A stretch of DNA of 64,000 nucleotides from an uncultured Saprospiraceae bacterium (lineage in GTDB: Bacteria > Bacteroidota > Bacteroidia > Chitinophagales > Saprospiraceae). How positions within the stretch are numbered: the first letter of the stretch is position 1; every line of letters begins with the position of its first letter. The stretch is taken from the NCBI GenBank assembly GCA_938045585.1, contig CALIAU010000007.1, positions 186,001 through 250,000 on the forward strand, written 5' to 3'. The notes under the pieces are model-generated. The model searched no databases. It was not told the origin of the DNA and was given only the letters and a program-made list of their open reading frames with translations. Positions 34,720 to 43,479 of this stretch are shown one piece after another. A program made the translations under genes and the position numbers.

Positions 34720-35709
34720 GTGGAATATTCTGAGATCAGAGAACACTTGTTAGAAGACTTATTATATCTCCAAAGAAATAAGTATTCTTATCAATCTCTA
34801 TGTGATTATGTCAATCGCAATCAAGACGAATTTGTCCTTTTTAAAGATTTTTTTTCAAGATTTAGGTCCAAGCAGGACTATTATAAAGGGAAAAGTAAGG
34901 CCCAGAAATTGGCAACGATTTCTACCCACATCAGCGAGTTTAGAAAAAACAAACAAAAGCTGAGTGGAAAACTAGAGAGCAGTTTGATACTATTAATAGA
35001 GGAGGCAAATAAGGAAGAATTTAGAGCATACTCAAAAGTAAACACAGGCCTTGATTATGATGAAAAAGAACTCGTTCCCTTGTTTGGTATTAATAATCCG
35101 GCAGCTAAAGTAATTCAAAACAACCTAAGACATAAGAAACAATATAACTGGGTCTTAAGCACAAAGAACCATGGCAGTGATTTTAGAATTTTAGACATAC
35201 GGCTTACCAATATGTTTAGTGAGTTTGCAACAATACAAACAAATGAATATTGGAAACTCTATTGGATTGACAAGGAAACTAAAACACTGCAGTTTGTATA
35301 TGATGCCATTAACGAACAAACCTATCTGGTATCTAAAAACAAAGATGGAAGCTGGGAGGTTAAAGATAATATCTATACAGCAAACGAAAATAAACGCCGT
35401 CCTAGATACATTGATGATGCAACCCTATCAGGATTAATAAAGAATGGTGAAAAAGCAAATTACGAAACTTTGCTACAGCTTCTAGATAGTAATGAACTAG
35501 GACTAGCTCTTGCATTTTTCAAAAGACTTTCAAAACACAAGCTAAGTAAGGAAGAAAAGAAAAGGCTAGACTTAATTAATACGAGCTACTTACAAAACCT
35601 TAGAGCACTGAACACGAATAATAAACCGACAAATTCTTTTTTAGATAAAAATGCAGAATTAAAAAAAGACATTAATACGCTTTGGAAAGAGACACTAAGA
35701 AAAGCATAG
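34720..35709 (+). CDS. Hypothetical cytosolic protein upstream of gldD
   Basis: Not recognised. 329 residues, charged and helical, rich in K, E, N and Y, with no signal peptide or membrane segment. A strand-rich middle (about 140-235; YWKLYWIDKETKTLQFVYDAI) lies between helical ends. The GTG start at 34720 follows an ACAACAA/TTGTTGT inverted repeat (34683-34705). It ends 27 bases before the gldD start and is co-directional, so it may be in a gldD transcript; a gliding or T9SS role would be guesswork. Confidence 0.7.
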   Translation: MEYSEIREHLLEDLLYLQRNKYSYQSLCDYVNRNQDEFVLFKDFFSRFRSKQDYYKGKSKAQKLATISTHISEFRKNKQKLSGKLESSLILLIEEANKEEFRAYSKVNTGLDYDEKELVPLFGINNPAAKVIQNNLRHKKQYNWVLSTKNHGSDFRILDIRLTNMFSEFATIQTNEYWKLYWIDKETKTLQFVYDAINEQTYLVSKNKDGSWEVKDNIYTANENKRRPRYIDDATLSGLIKNGEKANYETLLQLLDSNELGLALAFFKRLSKHKLSKEEKKRLDLINTSYLQNLRALNTNNKPTNSFLDKNAELKKDINTLWKETLRKA

Positions 35710-35735
35710 ATTCTAAAACTATGTATCTTTACTCC

Positions 35736-36329
35736 ATGAAACAAATTCTATTCTTCAGTTTACTAATTCTTGTCTTTATAAGTTGTAAAGAAGAGCAGGC
35801 ACTTATGCCTAAGCCTCGCATGTATCCTAAAATAGAATTTCCCGTTAAGAGTTATACTGACTTTGTTAATTCAGATTGTAATTTTAGTTTTCAGGTACCA
35901 GAATATGCGACCATAGAAAAGGAAACATCATTCTTTGATGAAAAACCCATTCACCCCTGTTGGTTTGATATTGACATCCCTCAATTAAATGGTAAAATTC
36001 ATTGTAGTTATTTTCCCATTAACAACACAAACGAATTTGAAGGTATGGTAGAAGATGCCTACGAATTTATAAGTAAGCACAATCAAAAAGCTAACTACCG
36101 CGACGAGGTTGTCATTCAAAAACCAAATGATGTGAGCGGAATTATTTTTGAGATGTCAGGAGAGGTAGCTACGCCCGTTCAATTTTTTCTTACAGACAGC
36201 ACAGATCATTACCTAAGAGGATCTGTATATTTTTACAGCCAGGTAGATCCAGATTCTATGGCTGTAGTGTATGACTTTGTAAAAGAAGATGTTGCAAAGC
36301 TTATTGAAACCTTTGAGTGGAATGATTAG
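35736..36329 (+). CDS. gldD: Gliding-motility / T9SS lipoprotein GldD
   Basis: Lipoprotein needed for gliding in Flavobacterium. The start at 35736 (MKQILFFSLLILVFISC) gives a lipobox with lipid cysteine C17. The body starts with the GldD hallmark PKPRMYPKIEFPVKSYTDF, followed by CNFSFQVPEYA. 197 residues fits GldD. An in-frame codon at 35682 would overlap the preceding gene and destroy the signal peptide. GldH is encoded at 43024-43479. Both support a gliding/T9SS-bearing host, though the core gldKLMN genes are outside the window. Confidence 0.92.
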   Translation: MKQILFFSLLILVFISCKEEQALMPKPRMYPKIEFPVKSYTDFVNSDCNFSFQVPEYATIEKETSFFDEKPIHPCWFDIDIPQLNGKIHCSYFPINNTNEFEGMVEDAYEFISKHNQKANYRDEVVIQKPNDVSGIIFEMSGEVATPVQFFLTDSTDHYLRGSVYFYSQVDPDSMAVVYDFVKEDVAKLIETFEWND

Positions 36330-36343
36330 TTTCTAGTGACACT

Positions 36344-38797
36344 CTACTTGATAAGCTCCGTATCTGGGTAGGAATTTACCCAGGCAAACCAAAAAATCTC
36401 ATGAGCTGGCAATCTTTCCAAAGTAAGACCAGAAGAACTGTGAATTCCTTCTTCATCTACCGTCCAAGTATTTTTCTGATCGTCCTTTAGTTCCATGTTT
36501 TTGAATGAACTAAAGTTATAGTCTTTAGTTGCATATGCCCTAGACGCACCTGACCTGTCTGTTAGGATGGTGACTGGTGTTCCTGCTAAAACATCCTTGT
36601 GCACAGGATTGGATTTTAAAAATTTATGGGAAAATACTTTTGGTTGATCTCTATACCCTTCTACTCGAATTACAAAGACCTCATGTTTATTATCCAGTTG
36701 TTTATCCATTAAAGGAACCGGAAACATTAAACGATCTGTAGCATAGTATTCCTTATAAGCATTGCCTTCATCATAATTTCTATCATGCCCAGTATCAAGA
36801 GACAGTACCTCTGTGTCTGGATGCATTTTTTTCCAAGCACCCCAGGTTGTAGTTACAACAGGATGTGTTTCTAACTGAATACCCTTTCCAGCAAGGGGAC
36901 CTAGTACGGGTTCGCCCTCAATAGTATTCCACAGAGACTGTGTTGCTTTGTCATACATGAGTTTGTTTGAACGATAGAGAAAACCACTTGTACCTAAATC
37001 ATGTCTCACTCCATCATGTGTCATATCGTAGGCGATAACAGTACCACAAAGGGTGCAATAGACACCTGCGATATCGATATCATCAAAGCTATCTACAAAA
37101 AACTCATGCCAGGCCAGAATCCGTTTTGGGTAGGCACGGACAACGCCATTAATTGCAAAACCAAAGACTACATTATTGTCTTCTAAATAGTCGGCATCAT
37201 TGGCTGCAATCATTTTTGGAAAACGCAGAGGAGGAATCCCATCTTGTAAAACCCCACCCCAAAGAATCTCATCCAGACGAATTTTTGCAGTCTCCTGTCT
37301 ACCTTCAAAGTAGGCCTTAAACTTTGGGTCTATAAACTGATATATTTCTGCTTTATAATCTCCATAGAAAGAAGGATAGTTAGGATCACGATTCCAAATT
37401 TCTTCTAGGCTGGTGTAGAAGCTACCGTTAAAACCCTTAGCAATATTTTTGTTGATTATCTTTTGTAGACTTTCAGTAAGTGAATTTATACTACTCATAC
37501 GCACAATCTCGAGCAGGGGTGGAATATAGGCATCATCCCAATTCGCTTCTAGATGCTTTAGCGCTTCTGACTTTTGTTCTTCGTTGCCATATATAAATTG
37601 CTTAAAGAAGGCAAGATTTAACTGCTTAGAGTTTTGGACATCAAGAGGGATGATGGGTGTCTCCATAAACTCAATTCCATAATCCCATGGAAGCAGAGCA
37701 GCGATGCGTTGATTAGCCCAGTATCCATATTCCTTTACGGAGTTTTCATTCAGGATATGCCCATACTTATCAAGAGCAAGAAAGGGAGTAAGTTTATAGA
37801 GTTGGGATTGTAGATGTTCTTTTTTGGTCTTCCCCAAAGACTGTGGACTTCCAACAGACTGTGGACTATTTGCATATTGATTTGTAAACGTAGCAGTTCC
37901 TGTATTTGCAGTAGTTTTGGGTAGTGTCTTAAAATTCTTATTTGTTACATCAAGAAATTCATCAAACCATAGGTGATAGGTTTCTGTGTGTTCGTCATGG
38001 GTAAGAATAGAATCTGGGTCAGGAATACCTATCTCGTGGAAGGCAGAATTGTTGTACTCTAAAAAACGTATATCATAATTATTTTCTACCGTGTTTCCCT
38101 GAATAAGATGCATTAAAAAATATCGACGACTTTTTTGGAAGACTTTTTCTCTATTCTCTTCAACATCATCTCTGTTTTTATCGGTGCTAATATCAGTAAA
38201 CTTTGCATAGCCATTATACTGACTCGACCCATCTTTACTCACTAAGAGTTCTTTCAATAGAAAATCAATATTGTATCCAAGGGGCGGGTTAGATATTTGT
38301 ATTAGGTCAACAGCTGTGACATGTAGGGCGTCCTCAATTTCAGTAAAACGTAGGACCTCTGGATTTAAAATCTTTGCCTTTTTTGCAGCCTTGTCAGTTC
38401 CTAAGAACGCCTTAGTAAACTTCTTTAGATTTTCTTTCCATCGCTTATCGCGCTGAGCAACAATCGTTATTTCATCAAGAGAAAGACCATTGGGTTTAAG
38501 GGTGACTATAGTGGGCTCATCTAGAGATTGGTATTCTGTGTAAGAAATAAAATGATTTTCATAACTGATATGACTTATAACCAATCGTTCTTTTAGTTCA
38601 AGAGGAATGTCTAAGACGAGTTGGCCTTCGTCACCACTTATTGTTCCATAACTACTATTCAGAACAAATACATGGGCGCCCACTACCGGCTCTAAATTAA
38701 GTGCATCTTTTAAAACAAGTCGTAGGGTTTTTGTTTGTCCAGAAAGAACTACAAGATTAAAAACGAGTATGATTATGGACAGTATCGTCTTTTGCAT
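36344..38797 (-). CDS. Exported CarboxypepD_reg-like / DUF3179 fusion protein
   Basis: Order: signal peptide (MQKTILSIIILVFNLVVLSGQ); a carboxypeptidase-regulatory-like beta domain (about 20-105; VVGAHVFVLNSSYGTISGDEG); a following domain often seen after it in Bacteroidota outer-membrane proteins (RWKENLKKFTKAFLGTDKAA); a middle helical region; and a C-terminal DUF3179 domain (from about 525) with YCTLCGTVIAYD, resembling the CPLCG-type motif of that family. DUF3179 proteins are normally stand-alone exported proteins of unknown function. The start at 38797 was chosen for the signal peptide; a GTG at 38851 would run through a palindrome (38833-38847). Confidence 0.8.
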   Translation of the reverse strand: MQKTILSIIILVFNLVVLSGQTKTLRLVLKDALNLEPVVGAHVFVLNSSYGTISGDEGQLVLDIPLELKERLVISHISYENHFISYTEYQSLDEPTIVTLKPNGLSLDEITIVAQRDKRWKENLKKFTKAFLGTDKAAKKAKILNPEVLRFTEIEDALHVTAVDLIQISNPPLGYNIDFLLKELLVSKDGSSQYNGYAKFTDISTDKNRDDVEENREKVFQKSRRYFLMHLIQGNTVENNYDIRFLEYNNSAFHEIGIPDPDSILTHDEHTETYHLWFDEFLDVTNKNFKTLPKTTANTGTATFTNQYANSPQSVGSPQSLGKTKKEHLQSQLYKLTPFLALDKYGHILNENSVKEYGYWANQRIAALLPWDYGIEFMETPIIPLDVQNSKQLNLAFFKQFIYGNEEQKSEALKHLEANWDDAYIPPLLEIVRMSSINSLTESLQKIINKNIAKGFNGSFYTSLEEIWNRDPNYPSFYGDYKAEIYQFIDPKFKAYFEGRQETAKIRLDEILWGGVLQDGIPPLRFPKMIAANDADYLEDNNVVFGFAINGVVRAYPKRILAWHEFFVDSFDDIDIAGVYCTLCGTVIAYDMTHDGVRHDLGTSGFLYRSNKLMYDKATQSLWNTIEGEPVLGPLAGKGIQLETHPVVTTTWGAWKKMHPDTEVLSLDTGHDRNYDEGNAYKEYYATDRLMFPVPLMDKQLDNKHEVFVIRVEGYRDQPKVFSHKFLKSNPVHKDVLAGTPVTILTDRSGASRAYATKDYNFSSFKNMELKDDQKNTWTVDEEGIHSSSGLTLERLPAHEIFWFAWVNSYPDTELIK

Positions 38798-38832
38798 AGG
38801 ATAAATATAGAGCAAAAAAGAATTGGAAATCG

Positions 38833-38847
38833 TTGTCTTTAAGACAA
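38833..38847. promoter_or_regulatory. 15-base palindrome upstream of the DUF3179 gene
   Basis: TTGTCTTTAAGACAA, a 7-base inverted repeat around one base, about 36-50 bases before the chosen start. It has the same TTGTC/GACAA ends as the repeat at 8270-8296, with different spacing. It may be an operator; this is inference. Confidence 0.4.
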
Positions 38848-38862
38848 ACACTTTTTAAAGTT

Positions 38863-39040
38863 AAGACTCCGAGTGAGTTGCCTGGAAGGCAGCTTTGCTG
38901 GTCCTAGAGGGACCGAGGCGCATGCCGAGTCTGGAAGGGAACGACCTATAATGCAGCATACCCTTGTGTGCTGCATTATATCCTGAGACTGCCTGTGTGC
39001 GTAAGCACACTGGCAAAGCGAAGGACCTGGGGCACTCCCA
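38863..39040 (-). repeat. Structured dispersed repeat, copy 2 (with extra hairpin)
   Basis: Reverse complement is homologous to 10979-11133. Helices seen: outer GAGTG (38871-38875) with CACTC (39033-39037); long hairpin TATAATGCAGCA (38947-38958) with TGCTGCATTATA (38969-38980), 12 bp; CAGC (38890-38893) with GCTG (38897-38900); GGTCC (38900-38904) with GGACC (38910-38914). An extra hairpin absent from copy 1 is GTGTGC/GCACAC flanked by GCC/GGC (38991-39014). It sits in the gap between the DUF3179 gene and dapD. Confidence 0.75.
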
Positions 39041-39063
39041 AAACTAAAATAACTTAGTAGCTT

Positions 39064-39873
39064 TTATACGGCAACATTATGTTCACGTAGCGCATCATTG
39101 AGTGATGTTTTTTTGTCTGTGCTTTCTTTGCGTTTACCTATAATCAGAGCACAGGCTACATTGTACTTGCCAGCCGGAAATTCTTTTTCATAGGTGCCAG
39201 GAATAACAACGGAACGTTCTGGAACCTCTCCTTTAAATGTAATGGGCGATTCTCCACTGACGTCGATAATGTGGGTAGACTTTGTCAAAACAACATTAGC
39301 ACCTAAGACGGCTTCCTTTCTTACACGGACCCCTTCCACAATGATAGAACGAGAACCTATAAAACAGTTGTCCTCTATGATAGTAGGAGTTGCCTGCAGA
39401 GGTTCCAAGACACCACCGATACCAACGCCTCCAGATAAATGTACATTTCTACCTATCTGTCCGCAGGAACCCACCGTTGCCCAGGTATCGACCATGGTAC
39501 CAGAACCAACCCACGCTCCAATGTTTACATAACTGGGCATCATAATAACGCCCTTTTCTAAGAAGGCTCCATAGCGCGCAATTGCGTGCGGAACAACTCG
39601 GACGCCCTGTGCAGCATAGTCTTTTTTCAAGGCCATTTTATCATGAAACTCAAAGGGCCCCACTTCCATAGTGTGCATCTTCTGTATGGGAAAATATAAG
39701 ACAACAGCTTTTTTAACCCACTGATTTACCTTCCAACTATCACCGTCTGGTTCTGCAACACGAATTTTTCCCTTGTCTAACATTTCTATTACCGAACGTA
39801 TCGCTGCTTGATGTTCGTCCGACTTTAGCAACTCTCTATCATTCCAACAGGCTTCAATTTTTTCTTCTAACAT
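39064..39873 (-). CDS. dapD: 2,3,4,5-tetrahydropyridine-2,6-dicarboxylate N-succinyltransferase
   Basis: Succinyl-CoA-dependent enzyme of the lysine/diaminopimelate pathway. 269 residues as in E. coli (274). The helical N-terminus precedes a left-handed beta-helix of hexapeptide repeats (VNIGAWVGSGTMVDTWATVG, then IGRNVHLSGGVGIGGVLEP), and the C-terminus is short. The thr operon and dapD draw on the same aspartate semialdehyde pool. Its start is 12 bases from the stop of the upstream membrane-protein gene, so they may be co-transcribed. Confidence 0.96.
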   Translation of the reverse strand: MLEEKIEACWNDRELLKSDEHQAAIRSVIEMLDKGKIRVAEPDGDSWKVNQWVKKAVVLYFPIQKMHTMEVGPFEFHDKMALKKDYAAQGVRVVPHAIARYGAFLEKGVIMMPSYVNIGAWVGSGTMVDTWATVGSCGQIGRNVHLSGGVGIGGVLEPLQATPTIIEDNCFIGSRSIIVEGVRVRKEAVLGANVVLTKSTHIIDVSGESPITFKGEVPERSVVIPGTYEKEFPAGKYNVACALIIGKRKESTDKKTSLNDALREHNVAV

Positions 39874-39885
39874 GATTTATTTTTT

Positions 39886-40542
39886 CTAGTAAATAATATT
39901 GTAGGCAAATAACTGTCCTAAAAATCCGACCAAATAACCCATATATAATTGATCACTATTGTGGGCTCTTAAATACATTCTACAGGCCCCTATAAGTCCA
40001 GCTATAAAAATTACAACAGCAAGGATAACAATTGTTGAAATACTAAAAAAAGAACCGCCTAGATTAAATTGTGCATAGCCATAACCATATTGATGCAAGA
40101 AAACAAAGGCCATAATAAGACCACCTGCTCCTACGGTGTGCAAACTAATTTTAGTAAAACTGTTGATAAAAAAAGAGACAAAGAGTGAAATGGTACTACC
40201 TAGAACGAAGACCTGATAGAGGGTGGGCAGGTAGCTATTGGACCGAATATTGACATATAGCCATAGGTAAAAAATGCCTGTTGCAATCAATGGACCTACT
40301 CTTTCCATTTTGTCATGCATCTCCAGACTGGTCAAAAGCCCTAGAAATCGCATCATAAGTATAGAAACCAAAGGCAGAACCACCGTAATCATGAAAACAC
40401 TAAAGATTAGAATATTCCTTGATTTGGGGTCTTGAACGCTAAATAAATAGGGGTTAATAAGTAGGGTGGCTAATAGTAGGTAAATTAACACGAATAGTGG
40501 GTGAAACAATAGAGATATGGCCTTACTTAAATATTTTAGCAT
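39886..40542 (-). CDS. PAP2-like integral membrane protein with altered active site
   Basis: 218 residues with about six membrane segments. The C-terminal half resembles PAP2 phosphatases: SLHTVGAGGL at the second motif and CRMYLRAHNSDQLYMGYLVG at the third, which keeps the R-x5-H spacing. Where the family has the catalytic-pocket Asp four residues after that His, this protein has Gln. The first motif KMERVGP is also weak (no RP pair). It is therefore either a lipid-phosphatase relative with changed chemistry or a non-catalytic member. Paired with dapD by short spacing only. Confidence 0.65.
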   Translation of the reverse strand: MLKYLSKAISLLFHPLFVLIYLLLATLLINPYLFSVQDPKSRNILIFSVFMITVVLPLVSILMMRFLGLLTSLEMHDKMERVGPLIATGIFYLWLYVNIRSNSYLPTLYQVFVLGSTISLFVSFFINSFTKISLHTVGAGGLIMAFVFLHQYGYGYAQFNLGGSFFSISTIVILAVVIFIAGLIGACRMYLRAHNSDQLYMGYLVGFLGQLFAYNIIY

Positions 40543-40653
40543 GCATTACTATCTTTGTTGCGCAAAAGTACTCTTTCATCTTAAGAAAACATAAACAAAA
40601 CGAAACGTAACATTAACAGTATCACATCGTTATCACAGTAAGAATGATACCAT

Positions 40654-41439
40654 ATGTATAGACTAATGAACATAGCACTTATAAGCCTACTCCTCACTAC
40701 GGTGAGTTATGGACAGGTGCGCGTGGAAACCACGACGAAAGTAGAGACAGATACTACAAAAATGGATACGACTATCGTGGAGATGGAAAAGGATAGCTTT
40801 ATGATAGAAAAGAGCGATACCATCGAAATAGACTCTATTGCTTTTGACACCATCAAATATCAAGATGAAGCGGAAGATCTGGGTCTTTTTGAAACGACTG
40901 TAAAAGGGCGTGTCATGACAGCCATGATTACTCCAGAAGGAGACACGCTTATTATGGAAACCTTGGACGATATTTCTATTACTTCCCTTAGAAGCTTTAA
41001 GTCAGATGCGGATTATAGAAAGTATATGAAATTTAAACGCTATGCTGCAAAAGTGTATCCGTACGCGAGAGAAGCGATTAAGATTTTTAGAGAAATGGAA
41101 TACGCTACCCAAACGATGGAGAAGAAGGAGAAAAAGAAATACATTAAACAATTAGAGGAAGACCTGAAGGTAGAATTCGAAGAGCCATTAAAAAAACTTA
41201 CAAAACTACAGGGAAAGATACTTATCAAAATGATTGAACGCGAACTAGACAGAAGCATGTACGATCTTTTGAAAGAACTGAAGGGAAGATTTAGAGCCTA
41301 TACTTGGCATAGTTTTTCTAAACTGTACAGCTATGATTTAAAGGAAGGCTATCAGTATGGAAAGTATGAAATTCTAGATGCAGTACTACAAGACTTTAAT
41401 ATCTCTTATAGAATAGAACAAGAAGAAAATAATCAGTAA
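40654..41439 (+). CDS. DUF4294-domain exported protein
   Basis: 261 residues with a signal peptide (ends VSYGQ). A threonine/aspartate-rich N-terminal segment (about 25-65) is followed by the DUF4294 domain: LDDISITSLRSFKSDADYRKY, RYAAKVYPYA, and the helical LIKMIERELDRSMYDLLKEL. The domain is Bacteroidota-specific and of unknown function. The next gene (mvaD) begins eight bases after its stop, so a shared transcript is likely. Confidence 0.85.
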   Translation: MYRLMNIALISLLLTTVSYGQVRVETTTKVETDTTKMDTTIVEMEKDSFMIEKSDTIEIDSIAFDTIKYQDEAEDLGLFETTVKGRVMTAMITPEGDTLIMETLDDISITSLRSFKSDADYRKYMKFKRYAAKVYPYAREAIKIFREMEYATQTMEKKEKKKYIKQLEEDLKVEFEEPLKKLTKLQGKILIKMIERELDRSMYDLLKELKGRFRAYTWHSFSKLYSYDLKEGYQYGKYEILDAVLQDFNISYRIEQEENNQ

Positions 41440-41447
41440 GAATACAG

Positions 41448-42521
41448 GTGCAAGCACAACACACAGCAATACCTTCTGAAGAAGAACAACAAATAAGTTG
41501 GAAGAGCCCTAGCAACTTAGCTATTATAAAATACTGGGGAAAGTACGGAACACAGTTTCCTAGAAATCCATCTATTAGTTTTACCCTCAGCAATGCGCAT
41601 ACGACAAGTACAATTAGGTATGCAAAAAAACCTACCCCTTCGAAAGAAGTACATTTAGAATTTAAATTTGAAGGGAAAGAGAACGCACTATTCAAAACAA
41701 AACTTTTAAAGTTTTTAGAAAGTATAAAATCGCACTTTCCGTTTTTAACGGAATATAATCTGCTCATTGAAAGCGAAAACTCGTTTCCGCATTCATCAGG
41801 AATTGCGAGTTCAGCTTCTAGTATGTCAGCTATTGCACTCTGTCTTTGTAGCATGGAGAAATCAATAGTAGGCACACTACAAGAGGAAACAGAATTTTTA
41901 AAGAAAGCCTCTTATATCGCTCGACTAGGCAGTGGTTCTGCAAGCCGCTCGGTTTATCCCTCCCTTGCTTTTTGGGGAGAATCAGAACGCATGGCAGGCT
42001 CTAGTAATGAGTTTGCTATTCCTTACACAGAGAAAGTGGATCCTGTCTTCTTAAGCTTTCATGACGATATTTTGATCGTTAGCAAAAAGGAAAAATCAGT
42101 GTCTTCCACGGCCGGCCATAAACTTATGGAAGGAAACGTATTTGCAGATGCTCGATACCAGCAGGCAAACGATCGGATGGACAGTTTACTCGAATCGATG
42201 CGTACTGGCGATCTAGAAACATTTGGGAAGATATGTGAAGACGAGGCGCTTACTCTGCACGCCCTAATGATGTGTAGTGATCCTTCTTATGTACTTATAG
42301 AACCACAGACACTCAGTTTGATAAAAGAGATACGGAACTATAGAGCGGAGACAGGCCATCCAGTATATTTTAGTTTGGATGCAGGACCTAATATTCATCT
42401 CCTATATCCGGATCACATTGCGAGTGAAATAGAAAGTTGGAAAAATAATGTTTTACAGGGTTTTTGCCTTGACATCCTGACAGACCATGTCGGCAAGGGC
42501 CCGCAAAAGCTAAGCGCATGA
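41448..42521 (+). CDS. mvaD: Diphosphomevalonate decarboxylase
   Basis: Final enzyme of the mevalonate route to isopentenyl diphosphate, a GHMP-fold ATP-dependent decarboxylase. Marks: SPSNLAIIKYWGKYG at the N-terminus, the ATP/phosphate loop SFPHSSGIASSASSMSAIAL, and DAGPNIHLLYP, which holds the family's catalytic Asp. 357 residues. It starts with GTG at 41448, eight bases after the DUF4294 stop, and overlaps the rhodanese ATG by four bases (ATGA). The host therefore appears to use the mevalonate pathway, as known for Flavobacteriia and relatives. Confidence 0.94.
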   Translation: MQAQHTAIPSEEEQQISWKSPSNLAIIKYWGKYGTQFPRNPSISFTLSNAHTTSTIRYAKKPTPSKEVHLEFKFEGKENALFKTKLLKFLESIKSHFPFLTEYNLLIESENSFPHSSGIASSASSMSAIALCLCSMEKSIVGTLQEETEFLKKASYIARLGSGSASRSVYPSLAFWGESERMAGSSNEFAIPYTEKVDPVFLSFHDDILIVSKKEKSVSSTAGHKLMEGNVFADARYQQANDRMDSLLESMRTGDLETFGKICEDEALTLHALMMCSDPSYVLIEPQTLSLIKEIRNYRAETGHPVYFSLDAGPNIHLLYPDHIASEIESWKNNVLQGFCLDILTDHVGKGPQKLSA

Positions 42522-43027
42522 AATATCTAATCCTCATAATTGCATTTCTACCTGTTTGTAGTATAGCACAGGATATTACTACTAAAACAGACAAGGACTT
42601 TAGTAATATGATTGACTCTTACCTGAGTTATACGGTGCCTCTTATCTCTGTAGAAGACTTAAGTGAAATAAAGGATAATGTTATTCTCTTGGATGCGAGA
42701 GAGCCAGAAGAGTATAAGGTATCCCATATTCCTGGTGCACAAAATATAGGCTACGATAATCCAGATAAAGCACTCATACAGAGTTTAGATAAAAGTAAAA
42801 CCGTTGTTGTCTATTGTTCGATAGGTTATAGAAGTGAAAAAATTGGAGAGGTTTTACAAGAGGAAGGGTTTAAAAATGTATTAAACCTATATGGGTCAAT
42901 TTTTGAATGGGTGAACCAAGGGCTTTCCATTGAAGACATGCATGACATGGAGACGAAATCTATCCATACCTATGATAAGAAATGGGGGAAATGGATGATG
43001 AACAAAAACTACAAGAAAGTAAACTAG
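42518..43027 (+). CDS. Exported rhodanese-domain protein
   Basis: 169 residues with a short signal peptide (ends CSIAQ). The single rhodanese domain (about 45-145) has LLDAREPEEYKVSHIPGA and an active-site loop YCSIGYRSE with the catalytic cysteine C100. Likely a periplasmic sulfurtransferase; substrate unknown. The ATG overlaps the mvaD stop. Its stop codon TAG shares the CTAG palindrome with the convergent gldH stop. Confidence 0.9.
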   Translation: MKYLILIIAFLPVCSIAQDITTKTDKDFSNMIDSYLSYTVPLISVEDLSEIKDNVILLDAREPEEYKVSHIPGAQNIGYDNPDKALIQSLDKSKTVVVYCSIGYRSEKIGEVLQEEGFKNVLNLYGSIFEWVNQGLSIEDMHDMETKSIHTYDKKWGKWMMNKNYKKVN

Positions 43028-43479
43028 TACTGAAACAGAGCAAAGCTCAGTTCATTTACTCCCTCTAGATATCCGGTTCTTGAATACTGCTCAAGATGGA
43101 GAGTATGTTTACCAGCTTCTATAAAGTTGAAACTATCTTTTAGGACTACTCGATAGGAACAATCGCCTGAGCCGCAGCTGCCAAACCATCTTCCAAACTT
43201 ATCTGACAATTGAACAGAAACTGTATCCGTTGCAGACTTGCCATTAGGAAAATCAGTTTTTATACGCGTATAAATATTTTGGAAATCGTAATCATCCGCA
43301 TGATTCAAGGCCATTTCTAAGCGGTACTTAGTGGCCGTGTCGTCCACCTCAATAGGAAAATCAAATACCTGATCATATTTCCAAACCCCCTCAGGAAGTT
43401 CCATCGTCTTTTCTAAAATGGGGGATTCCCCACAGGCAAGTAGAAAAACTAAACCAAGGAATAGGATAGTTTTTTTCAT
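43024..43479 (-). CDS. gldH: Gliding-motility lipoprotein GldH
   Basis: Lipoprotein required for gliding in Flavobacterium johnsoniae. The signal ends LLAC (C16, lipidated). The body carries GldH family marks: NIYTRIKTDFPNGK, SVQLSDKFGRWFG, and AGKHTLHLEQYSRTGYLEGVNEL. 151 residues is the usual size. It is separated from dnaJ by an abutting start (stop of dnaJ at 43480 on the same strand side), so it is read after dnaJ. The same host has gldD at 35736. Confidence 0.9.
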   Translation of the reverse strand: MKKTILFLGLVFLLACGESPILEKTMELPEGVWKYDQVFDFPIEVDDTATKYRLEMALNHADDYDFQNIYTRIKTDFPNGKSATDTVSVQLSDKFGRWFGSCGSGDCSYRVVLKDSFNFIEAGKHTLHLEQYSRTGYLEGVNELSFALFQY

